Source: Palsa-513 sp036489875 (GTDB lineage Bacteria > Actinomycetota > Thermoleophilia > Solirubrobacterales > Solirubrobacteraceae). Taken from it: a stretch of DNA of 64,000 nucleotides. The notes beneath the pieces are model-generated. The model saw only the letters and a list, made by a program, of their open reading frames with translations, made no database searches and was not told the origin of the DNA. The translations under genes were made by a program, and so were the position numbers. How positions within the stretch are numbered: position 1 is the stretch's first letter; the number at the start of each line of letters is the position of its first letter. The DNA is taken from positions 1-64,000 of the forward strand of contig DASXEZ010000147.1 of the NCBI GenBank assembly GCA_036489875.1. The letters run 5' to 3'. Below are positions 40,559 to 48,716 of this stretch, one piece after another.

Positions 40559-41703
40559 CAACGAAGCTCCCCGCTGCTGGCTGAGTTGATCCGCTCCCAG
40601 TCGATCCCGACGCCGAGGCCGGGTCCGTCCGGGACGTGCGCGAAGCCCTCGCGGTCGATCTCGATCGGATCCGCGAGGCCGTAGTTGAGGTGCTCGAGAT
40701 CGTGGTCGCCGGCGCGGGTGAACGCCAGCACCTCGAACCACTCGCAGTTGGGGATCGCCATGATCACGTGCAGGTTGGCCACGTTGTTGAGCGCGCTGTA
40801 GCCGAAATGCACCTCGCAGTTCATGTGGAAGGCCTCGGCGAGGTGGGCGATCTTCATCATCCCGGTGATGCCGCCCTTGATGGCGACGTCGCCGCGCACG
40901 AAGTCGGTTGCCCGCTCGACGATCCAGGCCGGCAGCGTGTAGAGCCCGCCGAGCGTCATCTCGGTCGCGAGGATCGGGATCTCGAGGTGGCGCTTGAGCT
41001 CCTTATAGCCGTATATGTCGTCGACGCCGAGCGGGTCCTCGTACCAGATGAAGTCGAGCTCCTCGATCGCGCGGCCGACCTTCAGCGCCTCGGGATAGGT
41101 GTAGCCCCAGGAGGAGTCGAGCATCAGCGCCATCGAGTCGCCGACCGCCTCGCGGACCGCGGCGCATTGCGCGATGTCGTTCTCGACCGGCTCGCGCTCC
41201 TCCTGCACCCACGGCGCGCGGGGCGGGTGCAGCTTGTAGCCGCGCCAGCCCTGCTCGCGCCAGTAGAGCGCCTCGTCGGCATAGTGCTCCGGCGCGTGGT
41301 GGTGGCCAGAGGAGAAGTACGCCGGGACGCGATCGCGGTAGCTACCCAGCAGCCGGTGGATCGGCAGACCCGCCACCTTCCCGGCGATGTCCCACAAAGC
41401 GACGTCGACGGTTCCGATCGCCATCGGGTCGACGAAGCGGCTCATGCGCGTCATCTGGGACCAGATCGCTCCGATGTCGAGCGGGTCCCTACCGAGGAGC
41501 AGGGGCTTGAACGACTTGAGAATCTGCCCGGCCACCTCGGCCGGGCCAGCGCTGGGCATGCTGACGAAGTTGTTGCCCTCGACACCTTCGTCGGTGTGGA
41601 TGCGCAGGACCCCCATCGGCAGATCGCCGTCAGGAGATCCGAACACGTCCAGGTGCGGAGAGCGGCGGTCGTGCATGACGACCGTTACGTCGGTGATACG
41701 CAT
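40558..41703 (-). CDS. Enolase-superfamily (mandelate racemase/muconate lactonising group) dehydratase
   Basis: 381 residues with capping domain and TIM barrel. 'GWRGYKLHPPRAP' carries the base Lys (K-x-H form), metal ligands are Asp in 'MALMLDSSWGY', Glu in 'FIWYEDPLG' and Glu in 'LATEMTLGG'; 'EVHFGYSALNN' has the C-terminal acid/base His. Sugar-acid dehydratases of this superfamily make 2-keto-3-deoxy acids, which would feed the FAH-family enzyme at 39146. Start ATG 41703. Confidence 0.85.
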   Translation of the reverse strand: MRITDVTVVMHDRRSPHLDVFGSPDGDLPMGVLRIHTDEGVEGNNFVSMPSAGPAEVAGQILKSFKPLLLGRDPLDIGAIWSQMTRMSRFVDPMAIGTVDVALWDIAGKVAGLPIHRLLGSYRDRVPAYFSSGHHHAPEHYADEALYWREQGWRGYKLHPPRAPWVQEEREPVENDIAQCAAVREAVGDSMALMLDSSWGYTYPEALKVGRAIEELDFIWYEDPLGVDDIYGYKELKRHLEIPILATEMTLGGLYTLPAWIVERATDFVRGDVAIKGGITGMMKIAHLAEAFHMNCEVHFGYSALNNVANLHVIMAIPNCEWFEVLAFTRAGDHDLEHLNYGLADPIEIDREGFAHVPDGPGLGVGIDWERINSASSGELR

Positions 41704-41723
41704 GCCCAGCCCCCGTCCCCGTC

Positions 41724-42119
41724 TCAGGCTGCCCGTTCGGCGTCGCTGGGGCCCGATGCCCTGTAGGGACGTCCGTCCGGGGACGCGTCCCAGCGCATCA
41801 CGTACTCCTCGACGGCGCCGCCCTCGAAGGCCGGGATCACGGTGCGATCGAAGAGCGTGACGTCGTCTTCCATGAGCGTCTGCCACTCGGGGCTCTGCCA
41901 GGCCGCTTCGAAGGACGCGCGATCGTCGAACCAGCAGTCGACGGTGCCGTCGTAGGTCCGCTCGGAGCCGAGCGGGTCGGCCACCCAATGGTTCTGGACG
42001 TAGCGTCGGATCCCAGGAATCTTCAGGGCCAGCTCGGCGTGGCTTGTGCGCCAGCGCTCACGCACGACCTCCGGGTCCAGTTCGGGCCGAAACTTGATCA
42101 TCCACACACACTTGTACAC
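41724..42119 (-). CDS. Single-domain EthD protein
   Basis: 131 residues, 'YKCVWMIKFRPELDPEVVRE' and 'IPGIRRYVQNHWVAD', like each half of the 5087 protein. EthD-type dimeric barrels act as small dehydratases, monooxygenases or auxiliaries of oxygenases. Placed between the AhpD/CMD-like pair and the enolase-family gene in one operon. Confidence 0.8.
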   Translation of the reverse strand: MYKCVWMIKFRPELDPEVVRERWRTSHAELALKIPGIRRYVQNHWVADPLGSERTYDGTVDCWFDDRASFEAAWQSPEWQTLMEDDVTLFDRTVIPAFEGGAVEEYVMRWDASPDGRPYRASGPSDAERAA

Positions 42120-42211
42120 CCGTGCTCCTTTCGCCGGGGCCGCGCCTCACCGCGACCCCGAGATCGACTCTGCCATACCCCGCGCGGTGCCGATCGGCGC
42201 CGCGCACCCGT

Positions 42212-42736
42212 TCAGGCCACCGCGGTGGCGAGCCCCTCCCGGGCGGTGACGATGAGCGTTCCGTCCTCGCGGATCACGAGGTCGCCGATGCCCTCGACGA
42301 GCGGCGTCTCGAGACGGAGCGCCACGAGCGCCTTCTGGTAGCTCCACTTGACAATGTCAAAGAGCAGCTCGCTGATCTGCTCCTCGGTGAAGTGCTCGTG
42401 CAGTTGCGCGACGAGCTCCGCATCGACCGACGTCGGGTCGACGATGACGGCGTCGGTTAGCCGCAGCGCCGCCTTCCAGCGCGGGTCGAAGTCGCTGCGC
42501 TCGTAATCGCCGAGCGCCGCGACGACCTCCTCGCTCATGCCGGCGCTGACCGCGTCGACAAGGCGCACCGACCCACACAACCGGCAGTCGTGGTAGCGCG
42601 CACAGCGCAGCCGTACCAGTTCGGTGATCAACGGATCGACGGAGCCGCGGCGTACCACCGTGGCCGCGAACTCCTCATAGACGGGTGGCAGCGCGGAGCT
42701 CTCCATGACTGCTGCTGGCAGGCGCGAGGTGGTCAT
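42212..42736 (-). CDS. AhpD/carboxymuconolactone decarboxylase-like protein with CxxC
   Basis: 174 residues. 'ELVRLRCARYHDCRLCGSVR' contains the CxxC used by AhpD-like peroxidase/thiol proteins. Its ATG overlaps the stop of the preceding gene by four bases. Could detoxify peroxides made by uncoupled flavin oxidases or act on a lactone. Confidence 0.75.
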   Translation of the reverse strand: MTTSRLPAAVMESSALPPVYEEFAATVVRRGSVDPLITELVRLRCARYHDCRLCGSVRLVDAVSAGMSEEVVAALGDYERSDFDPRWKAALRLTDAVIVDPTSVDAELVAQLHEHFTEEQISELLFDIVKWSYQKALVALRLETPLVEGIGDLVIREDGTLIVTAREGLATAVA

Positions 42737-43185
42737 TGAGAGTCCTCCGTTGGGGTCAGCATGGCGCGCGCGACGATCGACATGCGCATCTCCATTTCGA
42801 TGACATACAAGGCTACGGCAAAGTCGAAAACCTCCTGCTCGGACGCGTGTTCGAGCAGCGCGTTGACCTCCTCGTCGGAGATGTGGTCGACCGAGGTGCT
42901 GAATTGCTCGGTGAAGGCGAGGTATGCCCGGTCCTCGGCGTCGAAGAGTGGCGAGGTCGCCCAGTCCGCGATCGCGGCAGCCTTGGCCGGGTCGAGTCGG
43001 GCGGCGCCCGGCGGCGGTGGCGGCAACGCGAGCGCCTCGAGTCCGCCGAAGCGCTCCGCGAGCAGCCGTCGGCACAGCTCGAGCCGCGCCCCGTCACCCG
43101 CGTCCCAGGCCGCGTCACGTAGACGCGTGAGCTCCTCCACGTTGGCCGGCTGCAGTTGTGCGAGCCGTTCTGTCACATCGGCCAT
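42733..43185 (-). CDS. CMD-like protein without CxxC
   Basis: 150 residues. The C-terminal half ('DRAYLAFTEQFSTSVDHISD', 'FDFAVALYVIEMEMRMSIVA') looks like the all-helical CMD/AhpD core, but no CxxC is present. Directly coupled to the CxxC-bearing partner, so the two may form a heteromer. First gene of a five-gene minus-strand operon ending at 39977. Confidence 0.6.
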   Translation of the reverse strand: MADVTERLAQLQPANVEELTRLRDAAWDAGDGARLELCRRLLAERFGGLEALALPPPPPGAARLDPAKAAAIADWATSPLFDAEDRAYLAFTEQFSTSVDHISDEEVNALLEHASEQEVFDFAVALYVIEMEMRMSIVARAMLTPTEDSQ

Positions 43186-43252
43186 GTGGAGTTCTCCCCT
43201 CTGCTCGGGTGCCGCGATCTCACGTTGAGCGTGTCAGGCAAATCGGATAGGA

Positions 43253-43285
43253 ATTGGACAGGCCAGATGGCCAGCGGCATAGATT
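43253..43285 (+). promoter_or_regulatory. Operator and -10 box before the SnoaL-like gene
   Basis: ATTGGACAGGCCA (43253-43265) repeats the first 13 bases of the 22.9 kb operator, but here it is followed by GATGGCC instead of TTGACA. TAGATT (43280-43285) is the -10 box; the -35 would be TTGGAC or TGGACA inside the operator (19-20 base spacing). Lies between divergent genes and may serve both. Confidence 0.6.
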
Positions 43286-43307
43286 ACGGAGGAAGAGGAG
43301 GCGTGCG

Positions 43308-43868
43308 ATGACCGACGATGAGCGAGCCGAGCTCGATGAGCTCCGCGCAGCGCTGCGAGCCCTGCAGGACCGCCAGGCGATTCTCGATGTCTGCTACCGC
43401 TACGCGCGGGGGCTGGACCGCCACGACGAGGAGATCTACTCATCGGCCTACCACGAGGACGCGATCGATCATCACGGCGACTTCCTCGGACGGCGTGACA
43501 AATTCGTGCCGTGGGGCCTCGGGCTGCTCGCGTCGGAGTGGGACGCCCACACCCACTACATCACCAACATCCGCGTCGATATCGACGGCGATCTCGCGCA
43601 TTCGGAGTGCTACGTCCTCTTTGTCCAACGCCGACGCGACAGCGGTCGTCTCGATATCGGCGGCGGCCGCTACATCGATCGCGTCGAGCGCCGCGGCGGG
43701 GAATGGCGAATCGCGGCGCGCGAGCTGGTCGTGGAGTGGTCCGGCGAAGCCTCGAGCACGAGCTTCGGCGGCACGGAGGTCTACCCGCATGGCCGCTGGG
43801 ACCACGAGGATCCCTCATACCGGCGACCGTTCGAACTTCCCGCCCCGGAGGACACCGTCAGCTCCTAG
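43308..43868 (+). CDS. SnoaL-like (nuclear transport factor 2 fold) protein
   Basis: 186 residues. 'QAILDVCYRYARGLDRHDEE' and 'AIDHHGDFLGRRDKF' are typical of SnoaL-like polyketide cyclase/steroid isomerase-fold proteins, often dehydratases, isomerases or small subunits of ring-hydroxylating enzymes. Start ATG 43308 with GGAGGAAGAGGAGG just upstream and a very short leader. Confidence 0.78.
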   Translation: MTDDERAELDELRAALRALQDRQAILDVCYRYARGLDRHDEEIYSSAYHEDAIDHHGDFLGRRDKFVPWGLGLLASEWDAHTHYITNIRVDIDGDLAHSECYVLFVQRRRDSGRLDIGGGRYIDRVERRGGEWRIAARELVVEWSGEASSTSFGGTEVYPHGRWDHEDPSYRRPFELPAPEDTVSS

Positions 43869-44143
43869 CCCGGCGCCGCCCCACGCCGGCAGCGGCGGGA
43901 GCCGGCCATCGAGCGCCGGCACCCGCCGCCACGCGGCAGGGGAGGAGGTCCTTCAGGGCACGCGCGCGCGCTGAAGTCGCCGATCCATCGGCGGCGCGAG
44001 CTGGGGCCTCCCGAGGCCGCGGGAAGCCTGACCGCGTAAAAGGCATGCACCTACGCGAGGCGCTCCGTCTCATCTGACTGGCTTGGATCATCCCCTCCGC
44101 CCGTCCGATGGGCCCACCCTCAGCTGCGGCCCGTGCGCTTCAC

Positions 44144-44173
44144 AGTATAGACCTCTTGGCCAAAACCGGTCAA
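44144..44173 (-). promoter_or_regulatory. Orphan minus-strand promoter
   Basis: TTGACC (44173-44168), 18-base spacer, TATACT (44149-44144). The spacer length and boxes match the island promoters, and the spacer contains TTGGCCAA. It points toward the 3' end of the SnoaL-like gene, with no minus-strand gene in reach, so an RNA or short peptide may be produced. Confidence 0.5.
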
Positions 44174-44296
44174 GGTCTGGATCGGTCGCAAGCCAGAGAA
44201 TGAGGGCGCGATAGCGACAAACAGCAACGTTTCGGGGCGCTCCAGGGCATTGCCGTCGCCCACGCCGTCGCTTGGACGTGCTGCACATCGGGCGTC

Positions 44297-44340
44297 AGTG
44301 GCCAGGTCATTTGACAATCGCTCGAGGGCCCGATTAGACT
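44297..44340 (+). promoter_or_regulatory. Island-type operator/promoter of luciferase-like gene
   Basis: AGTGGCCAGGTCATTTGACA (44297-44316), 18 bases, TAGACT (44335-44340). TGGCCAGGTCA differs from a perfect repeat at one base. About 154 bases of leader precede the ATG. Confidence 0.78.
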
Positions 44341-44500
44341 CGCCCGAACGACGTGAACGGCGAGCCAGCTTCTGGCGCGAAGCAGCGGGGGCCGCTGGCC
44401 GGGACACGTCGCGGGAGGGCGCCACCGGGGCCCCTCGGGGCCAAAGCGGACTCGATCACGCCGGCTGAACGGCAAAGGCGAGCCCGCGAAAGGACAGGGC

Positions 44501-45697
44501 ATGCGTTTCGGGATCTTCCTCGCGCCGTATCACGCCAAGCTCAACAACCCCACGCTCGCCCTTGAGCGTGACATCGAGCTGATCCAACACCTCGACCGGC
44601 TCGGCTACGACGAGGCCTGGATCGGTGAGCACCACTCCGGCGGCGCCGAGCTGATCACCGCCCCGGACCTGATGATCGCCACGATCGCCGAGCGCACGCG
44701 ACACATCTCGCTGGGCACCGGCGTCTACTCGCTCGGCTATCACCACCCGATGTCAGTCGCCGAGCGAATGGTGCTGCTCGACCACCTGACCCGGGGGCGG
44801 ATCAAGCTAGGCGTCGGCCCCGGGGCGCTGGCCACCGACGCCTTCCAGCGCGGCTTCGACCCGCGTACCCTGCGCCAGCGGATGTCGGAATCGCTCGGCG
44901 CGATCGTTGAACTGCTTGCCGGCGCCGGCCCCGTGGACCGCGACTGCGACTGGTTCACACTGCGCGACGCCGCGCTGCATCTGCTGCCCTACACGCGGCC
45001 GTCGTTCGAGATCGCCGTGGCGGCTCTGATCTCGCCCTCCGGCCCCGAGCTGGCCGGTCGCCATGGCTGCTCGCTGCTGTCGATCGGCTCGACACTCGTC
45101 GAAAGCGGCGTCGAGGCGCTCGGCGCGCATTGGAACGTATTCGCGGAGACCTCGATCGCCAACGGGCATGAGCCCGACCGCTCGACCTGGCGCGTCGTCG
45201 CGCCGTGGCACATCGCGCCCACGCGCGAGCAGGCCTTCGCCGAGATCGAATACGGCATGAAGGAGTGGATCGACTATGAGCGTGAGGTCGCCTACCTACC
45301 GTTGGCACGCGACGCCGCGACCGCGCGCGAAGCCGCGGAGGAGATGGTTTCGATCGGAGCGGCGGTTATCGGGACCCCGCAGGACGCGGCCGACATGATC
45401 GACCGCCTGCTCGAGCAGTCCGGCGGCTTCGGCACCTTCCTCTGCATGAGCTGCGACTGGGCCGACCACGAGGCCCGCAAGCGCTCGTTCGCTCTCTTCG
45501 CCGACGAGGTCATGCCGCGCTACCAAGACAGCACGCGCCCGCTACGCGAGTCCTACAACTGGGGCAAGGAGAAGAAGAACGAGATCGTCCCGGAGTTCAA
45601 CCAGGCCTTTCAGCAAGCGACCGAGCGCTATTACGGCGCCGATCACGCGCGGACGCAGAAGATCAAGGAGATGCTGGGCGCCGACAGCGAGGCCTGA
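44501..45697 (+). CDS. Luciferase-like monooxygenase, limonene-monooxygenase (LimB)-like subgroup
   Basis: 398 residues. 'RLGYDEAWIGEHHSGGAELI', 'ISLGTGVYSLGYHHPMSVAE' and 'GRIKLGVGPGALATDAF' are those of the long flavin LLM monooxygenases that include limonene 1,2-monooxygenase. The C-terminus adds a charged tail ('NWGKEKKNEIVPEFNQAFQQ'). Monocistronic under an island-type promoter; AAAGGACAGGG precedes ATG 44501. The terpene link is only a family resemblance. Confidence 0.85.
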   Translation: MRFGIFLAPYHAKLNNPTLALERDIELIQHLDRLGYDEAWIGEHHSGGAELITAPDLMIATIAERTRHISLGTGVYSLGYHHPMSVAERMVLLDHLTRGRIKLGVGPGALATDAFQRGFDPRTLRQRMSESLGAIVELLAGAGPVDRDCDWFTLRDAALHLLPYTRPSFEIAVAALISPSGPELAGRHGCSLLSIGSTLVESGVEALGAHWNVFAETSIANGHEPDRSTWRVVAPWHIAPTREQAFAEIEYGMKEWIDYEREVAYLPLARDAATAREAAEEMVSIGAAVIGTPQDAADMIDRLLEQSGGFGTFLCMSCDWADHEARKRSFALFADEVMPRYQDSTRPLRESYNWGKEKKNEIVPEFNQAFQQATERYYGADHARTQKIKEMLGADSEA

Positions 45698-45719
45698 GCG
45701 GCGTTAGAGCGGTCGGTGT

Positions 45720-45735
45720 GTCGCCGAGCGGCGAC
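45720..45735. terminator. Small hairpin between convergent genes
   Basis: GTCGCCG (45720-45726) pairs with CGGCGAC (45729-45735) with a two-base loop, between the luciferase-like gene and the convergent unknown gene. Confidence 0.4.
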
Positions 45736-45748
45736 TGCCAGCCACCGC

Positions 45749-46201
45749 TCAGTTGGCGTTGCCGAGGCGGTCCTGCACGTAGAGCTCGAGGCAGCGCTCC
45801 TCGAGGGCCGTCGCGACCTCACGCGAGAGATGCGGCAGCACCGCGGCGAGCGCCCGCTCCTCGGCCACACCGGCGTCGAAGGCCTCCTCACCGCGGAAGC
45901 CGGCGGCGAGCTTGAGCGCCTCGCGGCGGCTCTCACCCAGACTCTCGAAGATCCCGATCAGGAAGTCCGTGTTGGCGATCGGCTGCCCCACCTCGAGGTT
46001 CGAGTGCCAGACCGCGAGCATGTGCAACTCCTCCTCGGCGAGCCCGGCGACCGCCTTGGCGTAGTGGACGCTGAGCTCCTGCTCCGGAATATCGTCGACC
46101 CAGGCCGCCACCACCTCGCCGACCAGTGCGCGACGCGTCGAGCGGCCAACCGAGTCGGCGATGACGCGGATCGTCTCCTCCGGCTCGATGAAGCAGAGCA
46201 T
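45749..46201 (-). CDS. Unknown small protein, paralogue of the 52035 protein
   Basis: 150 residues, acidic and mainly helical. It begins 'MLCFIEPEETIRVIADSVGR' and ends 'LYVQDRLGNAN'. A paralogue 6 kb away has the same length and many shared blocks ('VAAWVDDIPEQEL', 'QPIANTDFLI', 'FDAGVAEERAL'), so this is a genuine family. No catalytic motif or domain is recognised. ATG 46201 chosen over GTG 46207 because it aligns with the paralogue. Confidence 0.75.
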   Translation of the reverse strand: MLCFIEPEETIRVIADSVGRSTRRALVGEVVAAWVDDIPEQELSVHYAKAVAGLAEEELHMLAVWHSNLEVGQPIANTDFLIGIFESLGESRREALKLAAGFRGEEAFDAGVAEERALAAVLPHLSREVATALEERCLELYVQDRLGNAN

Positions 46202-46322
46202 CCTCACTGCCCATCAATGTAGGCACCCCGGTGGACGGCACGACAGCGGCGTTTCGGGAGCGCTCAGCACGGCGCGCCAGATGGCCTATGAGCCTTGAGA
46301 CGCGACCCCCGAGTCCTGGGCC

Positions 46323-48716
46323 TCAGAGCGCCGGCAGCGCCTGGGTCAGCGAGAGGACCGGGGCGAACAGGTCTCCGCGCTCACGCACCCGCGCGGTCAC
46401 AGCGGCGGCATCGAAGGAGAGCGCCGCGGCGTCGCCGGCGCGCAACGCAGCGCGCAGCTCGTCCCATTCGAGCGGCGCGGACACCGTCGGCTGCTCGCGC
46501 GCGCGTAGCGAGTAGACGCACACCGTGGTCTTGCGAATGTCGTTCTGGCTCCAGTCGATCAGGACCTTGCCGGGCCGCAGCGACTTCGTCATGCGCGACA
46601 CCGCGAGCGCTGGCTCCGCCCGCTCGAGCGTCAGCGCGACCTCGTGCGCGAAGGACTTCGTCTGCTCGAAGTCGACCTCGCCGCCGAGCGGGAGATAGAG
46701 CTGCAAGCCCTTGGACCCCGACGTCTTGACGAAACTCTCCAAGCCGAGCCGCTCGAAGGTGCCCTGCAGCCACAGCGCGACGTGAGCGCACTCCAGCACG
46801 CCCGCCGGCGGCCCTGGGTCGAGGTCGAAGACAACCGCCGTCGGACGCTCGAGCGCGGGCGTGCGCGCCAGCGGGACGTGGAGTTCGAGGGCGGCGAGGT
46901 TCGCCAGCCAGACCAATGTCGGCAGGTCCTCGGCCAGCGTGTAGTCGATCACCTCGTGGCGGCGCGAACCGGCGGTTGCCACGGGGACGGTCTGGACCCA
47001 CGACGGGCGATGCGCCGGAGATTGCTTCTGGAAGAAGGCCTTACCGTGGACGCCGTCGGGGTAGCGGACGACTGTGAGCGGACGACCGGCCAGATGAGCC
47101 AGCAGCGCCGGAGCGATCGCTGCGTAGTACTCGATCACCTGGCGCTTGGTGAATCCAGAAGCCGGATAGAGCACCTTGTCGAGATTCGAGAGCGTCAGCT
47201 CGCGCCCGCCCGCCTGGGCGCCGACGCGCTGACCACGCCCTTCGCCGATCGCCAGCGACCCATCGGGCGGTGGCGGTGAAGCAGCGTCAACCAGACGCTC
47301 GAAGGAGGCCTGGCGCAACATGCCGTCCTTCGTCCACTCGTGAAAGGCGACCACAGCAGTCAGCGCCGGCTCGCAGAAGACGGCGCCGCGCGGGGGGGCT
47401 GGCCCCGGCGCGTCAAAGGGCGAGCGCTCGCGCTCCAGCGGTGCGAGCGCCGTGGCCAAATGCTCGAGCTCTCCCTCCCCCATGCCGCTGCCCACGCGGC
47501 CTGCATAGCGAAGCGTCCCGTCGGGCATCCGCTCTCCCATCAGCAGTGCGCCGATGCGCTCTCGCCGGCGCCCCTGGCCCGGCATCCAGCCGGCGATCGG
47601 GAGCTGCGCTCGACGCACGTTCTTGAGCTTGATCCACGCCGCGCTTCGCCGCCCGGGCTCATAGGTGCTGTCGAGGCGTTTGGCGATCACGCCCTCGAGG
47701 CCGGCCTCCTCACTCGCCGCCAGCGTTTCGCGCCCGCGTCCCACGATGTGTTCCGGCGCCCGCCAGTGCTCACCGTTGAGAGCCAGCGTGGCGAGCCGGC
47801 GCCGCCGCTCGGTATACGGCAGCGCCATCAGCGAGTGCCCATCCAGCCAGAGCACGTCGAAGATCACGTAGGTGACGGGCGAGGTCGCAGCGAGGCGCTT
47901 TGCCCGCGCCGGCGCGCCGACGCCCATGCGCGTAGCGAGCGTTCCGAAGCTCGGCCGACCATCGGCGTCAAGCGCGACGATCTCGCCATCGAGCACGGCG
48001 CGATGGGAGCCGAGCGCGCGACCCAGGCGCGAGAGTTCCGGATAGCTCGCGGTCACGTCGTGAAGGTTCCGGCTCTGCAGACGCAGGCTGCCCGGCTCGG
48101 AAAAGGCGACCGTGCGAACCCCGTCCCACTTGATCTCAAAGGCCCAGTCCTCGCCGGCAGGCGGCAGCGCCGCGGCCCGAGCGAGCATCGGCACCACGCG
48201 CTCGGGCATCGGCTCGAGCGCCGGGTCGGCAGCGGGGTCCATTCGGTGGATCATCCAATCGCTTCCGTCCTCGCCGATCGCAAACAGGGCGTAACGAGCA
48301 TCTAGACGCTCGCCGTGAAGGGCCACCTCGACCTTCCGAGGCTCCCATTTCAGGCAGTCGTAGCTGCCGTGGTCCCAGACGCTCATCGTGCCCGCGCCGT
48401 AGCTGCCGGCCGGGATCTCGCCGTCGAAGTCGAGGTACTCGAGTGGGTGATCCTCGGTGTGAGGGGCGATGTGGTTGACCCCGGGCTCCTGCGGCATGCC
48501 CTTCGGGATTGCCCAGGACACCAGCACGCCGTCGCGCTCCAGCCGCAGGTCCCAATGGAGGCGTCGCGCCGAGTGCTCGTGGATCACGAATCGCGGCCGA
48601 CTGTCGCGCGTGACCGCGCGACGGGCGTCCGCCTCGGCGCGCGGCTCGGGGGTGCGCGCGAAGTCTCGCTTTGACCTGTAGCTCTTCAGCGGGTCGCCGG
48701 AGCGCCCGCTCGTCAC
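46323..48716 (-). CDS. ligD: LigD, multifunctional NHEJ ATP-dependent DNA ligase
   Basis: 797 residues in the order phosphoesterase - ligase - polymerase. Phosphoesterase: 'FVIHEHSARRLHWDLRLERD' (about 43-62). Ligase: adenylation Lys in 'FEIKWDGVRTVAF' (about 196). Polymerase/primase: 'LTLSNLDKVLYPASGF' onward (about 510-790) with 'AVVFDLDPGPP' metal Asp pair. Mycobacterial LigD has polymerase first, so the order differs. Overlaps ku by four bases; together they join double-strand breaks. Confidence 0.93.
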   Translation of the reverse strand: MTSGRSGDPLKSYRSKRDFARTPEPRAEADARRAVTRDSRPRFVIHEHSARRLHWDLRLERDGVLVSWAIPKGMPQEPGVNHIAPHTEDHPLEYLDFDGEIPAGSYGAGTMSVWDHGSYDCLKWEPRKVEVALHGERLDARYALFAIGEDGSDWMIHRMDPAADPALEPMPERVVPMLARAAALPPAGEDWAFEIKWDGVRTVAFSEPGSLRLQSRNLHDVTASYPELSRLGRALGSHRAVLDGEIVALDADGRPSFGTLATRMGVGAPARAKRLAATSPVTYVIFDVLWLDGHSLMALPYTERRRRLATLALNGEHWRAPEHIVGRGRETLAASEEAGLEGVIAKRLDSTYEPGRRSAAWIKLKNVRRAQLPIAGWMPGQGRRRERIGALLMGERMPDGTLRYAGRVGSGMGEGELEHLATALAPLERERSPFDAPGPAPPRGAVFCEPALTAVVAFHEWTKDGMLRQASFERLVDAASPPPPDGSLAIGEGRGQRVGAQAGGRELTLSNLDKVLYPASGFTKRQVIEYYAAIAPALLAHLAGRPLTVVRYPDGVHGKAFFQKQSPAHRPSWVQTVPVATAGSRRHEVIDYTLAEDLPTLVWLANLAALELHVPLARTPALERPTAVVFDLDPGPPAGVLECAHVALWLQGTFERLGLESFVKTSGSKGLQLYLPLGGEVDFEQTKSFAHEVALTLERAEPALAVSRMTKSLRPGKVLIDWSQNDIRKTTVCVYSLRAREQPTVSAPLEWDELRAALRAGDAAALSFDAAAVTARVRERGDLFAPVLSLTQALPAL

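Larger units (their letters stand above)
43869..44500. other. 632-base intergenic region with two promoters
   Basis: No convincing gene. 43870-43910 has short GC-rich inverted repeats that could end the SnoaL-like transcript. A minus-strand promoter lies at 44144-44173 and the plus promoter of the luciferase-like gene at 44311-44340. A 77-codon minus frame (43858-44091) with GGAGGGG before its ATG has weak codon preference and is not called as a gene. Confidence 0.5.

Noticed and set aside
44120..44502. Minus-strand frames of about 100 codons before the luciferase-like gene
   Set aside because: They overlap the plus-strand promoter and operator and show no motif or codon preference.
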